NCBI GenBank assembly: GCA_964384785.1
Contig: CAYLLH010000043.1
Coordinates: 1-19,096 of the forward strand
Length of the DNA: 19,096 nucleotides
DNA from: JAZKSG01 sp964384785
Lineage (GTDB): Archaea; Thermoplasmatota; E2; DHVEG-1
Reading direction: 5' to 3'
The notes beneath the pieces are model-generated. The model saw nothing but the letters and a program-made list of their open reading frames with translations. It ran no database searches and was not told the DNA's origin. Numbering within the stretch: position 1 is the first letter of the stretch; the number at the start of each line of letters is the position of its first letter. This document shows positions 15,346 through 19,096 of the stretch, piece by piece. The translations under genes were made by a program, and so were the position numbers.

Positions 15346-15681
15346 TTAATAATATTTTTTAACAATGTCAATTATTTTCTTTGCTTTTTCATCATTGATA
15401 GCTACTTTTTCTTTAGCAAAAATAGCAGTAACTTCATCAACAGTTAACGGAAGAAGATCCGCTACTTTACATGCATGTCTTTCTTCAAATAAATCTAATT
15501 TAACTAATTCTTTAATCATTTCTTTTGTATCTTTTACAGATATCCTTCCAAATTTTTGAGCATGCTCTAGAGCAATTTTTTGCTCATAAAGAAGCTCTTC
15601 TCTATCTTCACTAGCTTTAGTAAGAATCTCTTTAACTTCAGCTATAGGAACAGGTTTAACTTCTTTGTCAGTACCGGCCAA
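15346..15681 (-). CDS. rpo4: DNA-directed RNA polymerase subunit Rpo4 (RpoF)
   Basis: A 111-residue homologue of eukaryotic Rpb4. It pairs with Rpo7 to form the polymerase stalk, which binds nascent RNA and aids open-complex formation. The helical sequence with VPIAEVKEILTKA near the start and LLPLTVDEVTAIFAKEK in the C-terminal HRDC-like half is characteristic. The start is TTG, 3 nt after the rpl21e stop; GGAG inside the end of rpl21e serves as ribosome site. A 55-nt gap separates it from the DUF655 gene. Length is normal for the family. Confidence 0.94.
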   Translation of the reverse strand: MAGTDKEVKPVPIAEVKEILTKASEDREELLYEQKIALEHAQKFGRISVKDTKEMIKELVKLDLFEERHACKVADLLPLTVDEVTAIFAKEKVAINDEKAKKIIDIVKKYY

Positions 15682-15684
15682 ACT

Positions 15685-15978
15685 TTAATTCACTCTCCTT
15701 AAATGTTCAGGTCTAATAACTAACAATTTATGTTTTTTACCATCATTAATACCAACTATGTAAGAATTACCTTGTTGCCCTTCAATTTTCCCTGTTCTAC
15801 CATGAAATCTTATATGTGGCATACCTTTCTGAACAGACGAGTCAATAACTATGTTTACTGAGTCACCTAATTCAAAACTCTGTAAAGCACGAGTAATTGA
15901 GGTTAAACCACGATCTCGAGGCTTTTTTCTTAGTATATTTCGACTTTTACTTCTTAGTCCTTTTGAACGTTTTACCAT
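15685..15978 (-). CDS. rpl21e: 50S ribosomal protein L21e
   Basis: A 97-residue large-subunit ribosomal protein found in archaea and eukaryotes. It begins with the basic tail MVKRSKGLRSKSRNILRKKP and contains the conserved core HIRFHGRTGKIEGQQGNSYIV and the ending IRPEHLRRV. The ribosome site GGGGGA is about 9 nt before the ATG, within the end of pus10, 6 nt away. Full length and intact. Confidence 0.97.
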   Translation of the reverse strand: MVKRSKGLRSKSRNILRKKPRDRGLTSITRALQSFELGDSVNIVIDSSVQKGMPHIRFHGRTGKIEGQQGNSYIVGINDGKKHKLLVIRPEHLRRVN

Positions 15979-15984
15979 ATTAAT

Positions 15985-17211
15985 CTATTCCCCCTTAACT
16001 TCTAATACGTCAAGGTTTGTTACCGTACATGGATTTTCAATCATGTCACTTATATTTGGATCAGTTCGACCACTGTCACCAGACACTAATTCTTTGATAT
16101 AGGTACCTGATTCAGCTTCGATATCTAATACAGCTATAGAATCATCTATAGTTTTTAATCTGCACTGATATATCTGCCTTTCTCTAACCATATCCGCTCT
16201 GCGATGAGCTACACGATTTGGCGTACGTTGCTTTATTTTACAACCCTGTAAACAATGGACTGCCTTTTTAAGTTTTTCGATATTTATTGAATTTCCTGCA
16301 TTAAAAGTTACTCTATAAACTTTTCTGAAAGAAGCTTCTTTAATCCTTGCTTTTTCATCTGAATCGGCAAAACGAAGTTTCAAAACTTCAATTTTATCCC
16401 TGCCATATCGGTTTATTTTTTTTTCTAAATCTTTTAAATCAAAATTTCTAATTTTGGGGTTTTTTATTTCTAAAACAAAAGGACGACCATCTCCAAGCAT
16501 CAAAGCATCTATATCTTCTCTCCCTGCACCATGAAAACTTTCATCATCGCCCTTAGCTTCAGATAAAACTTTATCAGAAATTAAACTTTCAACACTCTCC
16601 GCATATAATTTCCCGGTGTAATCGCATTTTTTACAGCCTACACCTTTACAAATTTTACAAAACCATTTAGTTTGAGGTATATCTCTTCTAAGTTTTCTGT
16701 ATCTTCCATAGATATACAATGGTTTAATCTGTAGATCCACTACGAAAAAGGAAGTATCAACTTTAACCATTATATCAGGGTCACTAAAATCAACAGTTTT
16801 ATCGAGGGTTTCTTCAATATTTTTACCGATCCTACGGTTAATTTCTCTTTTGATTGATTCAGAAAATTCATTATCAATTTCTTTCTGTAATTTTTTTTCA
16901 ACATCTAAGATGTCTTCATCGACTTTACATCCTACAAGAAAAGAATTAAACTCATAATCTTTTAAACTCTTTTTAACTAACTCAAAAAACGTTTCGATTT
17001 CATCTGATAAACCTAGACAAATTCCACAATTTACAGAAGAAACAGTTACGATTTTTTCAATATTTTTTTTTATTTCTTTGCCAATAATTTTGTTTGAAAT
17101 ACCTTGATATTTTAAAGTAAACAATCTACCTAAACATGAAACACAGATATCATGTTTTTTTGAAATTTTTTTGGCTTGTTCGATAGTATCCTTATCAATC
17201 TTCAGATTCAT
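15985..17211 (-). CDS. pus10: tRNA pseudouridine synthase Pus10
   Basis: A 408-residue enzyme that makes pseudouridine 54 and/or 55 in the T-arm of archaeal tRNA. The N-terminal half binds RNA and has zinc-site cysteines: C23/C26 (CVSC) and C62/C65 (CGIC). A second four-Cys cluster at 185-196 (CKICKGVGCKKC) follows. The catalytic domain starts near GAGREDIDALMLGDGRPF; the catalytic aspartate is Asp233 or Asp235, most likely the first. It is the first gene of the pus10 - rpl21e - rpo4 - DUF655 - ksgA operon. A TATA-like TTAATAAA about 25 nt before the ATG suggests a leaderless or near-leaderless message. Divergent from the DUF1015 gene. Confidence 0.96.
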   Translation of the reverse strand: MNLKIDKDTIEQAKKISKKHDICVSCLGRLFTLKYQGISNKIIGKEIKKNIEKIVTVSSVNCGICLGLSDEIETFFELVKKSLKDYEFNSFLVGCKVDEDILDVEKKLQKEIDNEFSESIKREINRRIGKNIEETLDKTVDFSDPDIMVKVDTSFFVVDLQIKPLYIYGRYRKLRRDIPQTKWFCKICKGVGCKKCDYTGKLYAESVESLISDKVLSEAKGDDESFHGAGREDIDALMLGDGRPFVLEIKNPKIRNFDLKDLEKKINRYGRDKIEVLKLRFADSDEKARIKEASFRKVYRVTFNAGNSINIEKLKKAVHCLQGCKIKQRTPNRVAHRRADMVRERQIYQCRLKTIDDSIAVLDIEAESGTYIKELVSGDSGRTDPNISDMIENPCTVTNLDVLEVKGE

Positions 17212-17345
17212 GTTTTTACAAAACCAGGTTTATTAAGAAACACTATTTTAATGAATTGGTCAAAAAAATAATTTTTTTATTAGCAAATTTTTTAATAGTC
17301 TATCATATTCACCATCAAAAAACTGTTGGGAGGCTTTTTAAAAAC

Positions 17346-18650
17346 ATGGTAGAAGTAAAACCATTTAAAGGAATCACATACAATAATGAAAAAATTAAAA
17401 ATTTAGATCTTGTTATGTCACCACCATATGATATAATCTCTGAGGAAATGCAGGAGAAACTATACCAGAAACATGATAATAATTATGTAAGACTCATTTT
17501 AGGAAAACAACATCCAGATGATGATGAAAATGATAATAGATACCTTAGAGCTAAAGAACTCTATGAGAAATGGTTAAAAGAAAATATTTTAACTCAATCT
17601 AATAAACCCGCTATTTTTCCTTATAAAATTAGTTATAAGATAAATAATGAAGAGAAAACGATGAATGGTTTTTTTATATTACTAAAAATCGATTCAGATT
17701 ATAAATTTGTTAAAGCCCATGAGAGAACTCTTTCAAAACCTAAAGCAGATCGTCTTAATCTTATGAGAGCTTGTCATTCTAATCTTGAACCTATACAGCT
17801 TTTGTATATTGATGAAAATGATAAGATACGTAAAAAAATAGATGGAGCTCTTAACAAAAAAATAGTTGATGTGGAAGGATATGATGGTTTTAATCATAAA
17901 CTCTGGAAAATTGAAGATGATGAACTCATTTCATCTGTCCAAGAGTATCTTGATGATGAAATACTGTTTATCGCTGATGGCCATCATCGTTATCAAACAG
18001 CAATAAATTATGCTGATGAGATGCGAGATAAAACAGGTGACACGGATCCTGATGCTTCTTTTAATTACAGAATGGTTATTCTTGTTAACATGTTTGATGA
18101 AGGACTTGCTATTCTACCTACTCATAGATTGATCAAAAAATCAGATATAGATATTGAAAAAGTAATCGATGAAGCTGAAGAATATTTTGATATAAAAGTA
18201 AAAGAAATTGATCTTTCTAATAAAAATTATTCAAGTTTGAGTGAAAAAATTAAGAACGATATTGAAACAGATGATGAACATAAGTTTGCAATTCTTACCA
18301 GGAATAAATACTATGTTTTAAGTCTTAAAGATGAAAGTAGTATGGATAAATTTGCAAGTGATAGATCTAAAGTTTGGAGGACTCTTGATGTTTCTATTTT
18401 ACATAAGATTATTCTTGAGCATTTTATGAATATAAATGAAGAGAATTTAGAGGATCATATTAAGTATACTCGTGAGGATGAAGAAGCTGTTAGTTTTGTA
18501 GCTGAGGGTAAATTTGATTATTCGGTTATTATGAATGCTACAAAAATTGATGAGTTAAAAGCTGTGGCAGATGAAGGTGAACATATGCCTCAGAAGTCTA
18601 CTTATTTTTTACCTAAGATGCTTTCAGGACTTGTTGCATATAAAATGTAA
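17346..18650 (+). CDS. DUF1015 family protein
   Basis: A 434-residue cytoplasmic protein of DUF1015. Family landmarks are VKPFKGITYN at the N terminus, VMSPPYDIISEE, the HERT motif (VKAHERTLSKPK), FIADGHHRYQTAI and the late DYSVIMNATKIDEL. The conserved histidines and acidic residues suggest an enzyme; the reaction is not settled as far as I know, and some bacterial relatives sit near serine-biosynthesis genes. The start ATG 17346 is chosen because GGGAGG lies 12 nt upstream and the family begins at KPF. A TTG at 17256 would add a 30-residue hydrophobic extension unlike the family. Third codon positions are T-rich, unlike leuS. Confidence 0.92.
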   Translation: MVEVKPFKGITYNNEKIKNLDLVMSPPYDIISEEMQEKLYQKHDNNYVRLILGKQHPDDDENDNRYLRAKELYEKWLKENILTQSNKPAIFPYKISYKINNEEKTMNGFFILLKIDSDYKFVKAHERTLSKPKADRLNLMRACHSNLEPIQLLYIDENDKIRKKIDGALNKKIVDVEGYDGFNHKLWKIEDDELISSVQEYLDDEILFIADGHHRYQTAINYADEMRDKTGDTDPDASFNYRMVILVNMFDEGLAILPTHRLIKKSDIDIEKVIDEAEEYFDIKVKEIDLSNKNYSSLSEKIKNDIETDDEHKFAILTRNKYYVLSLKDESSMDKFASDRSKVWRTLDVSILHKIILEHFMNINEENLEDHIKYTREDEEAVSFVAEGKFDYSVIMNATKIDELKAVADEGEHMPQKSTYFLPKMLSGLVAYKM

Positions 18651-18671
18651 TCTCTAAAGTCTCAAATTTAT

Positions 18672-18702
18672 ATTTTTTTATATTTATTTTTTTTATTTTT
18701 TC
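18672..18702 (+). terminator. Long T-rich terminator after the DUF1015 gene
   Basis: Four T-runs of 7, 3, 8 and 6 residues separated by A or short TA follow the stop codon by about 20 nt. This is a strong archaeal U-tract arrangement. Confidence 0.6.
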
Positions 18703-18726
18703 GTTTTGACATTTTTTCTAAAAAAG

Positions 18727-18734
18727 TTTAAATA
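18727..18734 (+). promoter_or_regulatory. BRE/TATA promoter of the terminal micro-operon
   Basis: AAAAAG followed by TTTAAATA is a good archaeal BRE/TATA match. With 27-nt spacing the start site falls at about 18757, the first base of an inverted repeat. Confidence 0.6.
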
Positions 18735-18756
18735 CTTTCATTGACAAATATTATCA

Positions 18757-18777
18757 TGATATAGCTAAACTATATCA
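18757..18777. promoter_or_regulatory. Operator-like palindrome at the predicted transcription start
   Basis: TGATATAG, spacer CTAAA, CTATATCA: perfect 8-bp arms with a 5-nt centre. It lies at the expected start site of the micro-operon. It could be a repressor operator, or a 5'-terminal hairpin stabilising the RNA. Confidence 0.5.
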
Positions 18778-18814
18778 ATCAAGCTCTTTTTATTTGAAGA
18801 GGTGAACCAAAAAA

Positions 18815-18868
18815 ATGATAAAACCAACTCAAACAAATAAAATTTTTAAGCTGGTGGTGAATAAGTAA
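18815..18868 (+). CDS. 17-residue leader peptide
   Basis: This short frame encodes MIKPTQTNKIFKLVVNK. It has a near-perfect Shine-Dalgarno AGAGGTGA (18798-18805) about 9 nt before the ATG. Its stop is one base before the next start codon, and the ribosome site of that next gene (GGTGGTG, 18852-18858) is inside this frame. The layout suggests translational coupling or a regulatory leader. The peptide itself shows no known motif. Confidence 0.45.
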   Translation: MIKPTQTNKIFKLVVNK

Positions 18869-18869
18869 A

Positions 18870-18980
18870 ATGCCTATGATAGCCTATGCACTTTTTGGTT
18901 TTATAGGCGGTTTCTTTGCTATGGCTATGATAAGATTATATAAATGGGCATTTAAAAAATGGGTTGAAGGATTCGGATAA
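18870..18980 (+). CDS. 36-residue single-pass membrane protein
   Basis: The frame encodes a small protein starting MPMIAYALFGFIGGFFAMAM, a hydrophobic, glycine-containing membrane segment, followed by a basic aromatic tail RLYKWAFKKWVEGFG. It has a clear ribosome site (GGTGGTG) 11 nt upstream and sits in a dedicated transcription unit with promoter and operator-like palindrome. The membrane helix plus cationic amphipathic tail is seen in small transporter-associated peptides, stress peptides and type I toxins; no family is recognised. It is unrelated in sequence to the other 36-residue genes of the window. Confidence 0.6.
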   Translation: MPMIAYALFGFIGGFFAMAMIRLYKWAFKKWVEGFG

Positions 18981-19096
18981 TCAAAAAAAACCTTACAAAA
19001 GAGCCTGTCTGAGAAATAATTTCATATCATCTGGCACTATTTTATTGTTTGGACTTTACTCATCTTGATTAATGATACTATTGAAAAAAAAATTAT
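18981..19096. other. Edge segment without a certain gene
   Basis: After the small membrane gene there is an A-run, then GAGCCTGTCTGAGAAAT (19002-19018), GC-richer than its surroundings and similar in flavour to insertion-sequence termini. A short frame from ATG 19072 on plus has a possible TATA (TATTTTATTG, about 19039-19048) at the right distance but leaves the window after eight codons. Two minus frames are open from the edge for only 12 and 19 codons. Confidence 0.3.

Noticed and set aside
17256..17345. Hydrophobic N-terminal extension of the DUF1015 protein
   Set aside because: It would start at TTG, precede the well-placed GGGAGG site and look unlike DUF1015 proteins, which start near KPFKG.
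19056..19096. C-terminal end of a minus-strand gene entering from the right edge
   Set aside because: Only 12 codons are visible before a stop, a second minus frame is also open, and no motif can be recognised.
1..19096. CRISPR array, rRNA or tRNA gene
   Set aside because: No regularly spaced direct repeats, no conserved rRNA segments and no complete tRNA cloverleaf were seen on either strand by eye; a tRNAscan-SE or Infernal run would be more sensitive.

Overview
The window is a piece of an AT-rich archaeal chromosome. The clearest evidence is the minus-strand block pus10 - rpl21e - rpo4 - DUF655 - ksgA (17211 down to 13953), a conserved translation/transcription gene order of Euryarchaeota and Thermoplasmatota. 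An archaeal-type leucyl-tRNA synthetase and archaeal TATA-like boxes about 27-30 nt ahead of several start codons agree with this. Low GC, many A- and T-runs, a soluble histidine kinase, an orphan receiver protein and a thrombospondin-type-3/transglutaminase-like lipoprotein suggest a Thermoplasmatota-like lineage; that last step is inference.

Layout. 1-104: a structured edge with nested inverted repeats and perhaps the start of a gene running off the left end. 105-3213: a soluble histidine kinase (-) divergent from an OPT-family peptide/metal-chelate transporter (+). 3296-3934: a very lysine-rich protein of unknown function. 3935-4618: two paralogous 36-residue genes (-), with a long imperfect inverted repeat and a GC-rich island between them. 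4619-7441: leuS (+). 7459-8865: a calcium-binding-type lipoprotein with a transglutaminase-like domain (-). 8999-9676: a Trm9-like tRNA methyltransferase (+), whose 3' end overlaps a convergent SSS symporter (-). The symporter is translationally coupled to a small DUF3311-like membrane protein. 11502-11645: a ribbon-helix-helix-like small protein (+). 11660-13356: an ABC-2 exporter pair (-). 13443-13814: a stand-alone response regulator (-). 13953-17211: the information-processing operon (-). 17346-18650: a DUF1015 protein (+). 18727-18980: a micro-operon with a 17-codon leader ORF and a 36-residue membrane protein behind an operator-like palindrome. 18981-19096: no certain gene, but a short GC-richer segment that may be an insertion-sequence end.

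How it works together. The conserved operon joins rRNA dimethylation (KsgA), tRNA pseudouridylation (Pus10), a ribosomal protein and an RNA polymerase stalk subunit; leuS and the Trm9-like enzyme add tRNA charging and wobble-base modification. The transporters (OPT, SSS with DUF3311, ABC-2) with the anchored lipoprotein suggest a peptide- or organic-acid-using heterotroph. The less ordinary content is the set of very small genes and the inverted repeats beside them. No tRNA, rRNA or CRISPR array was found.
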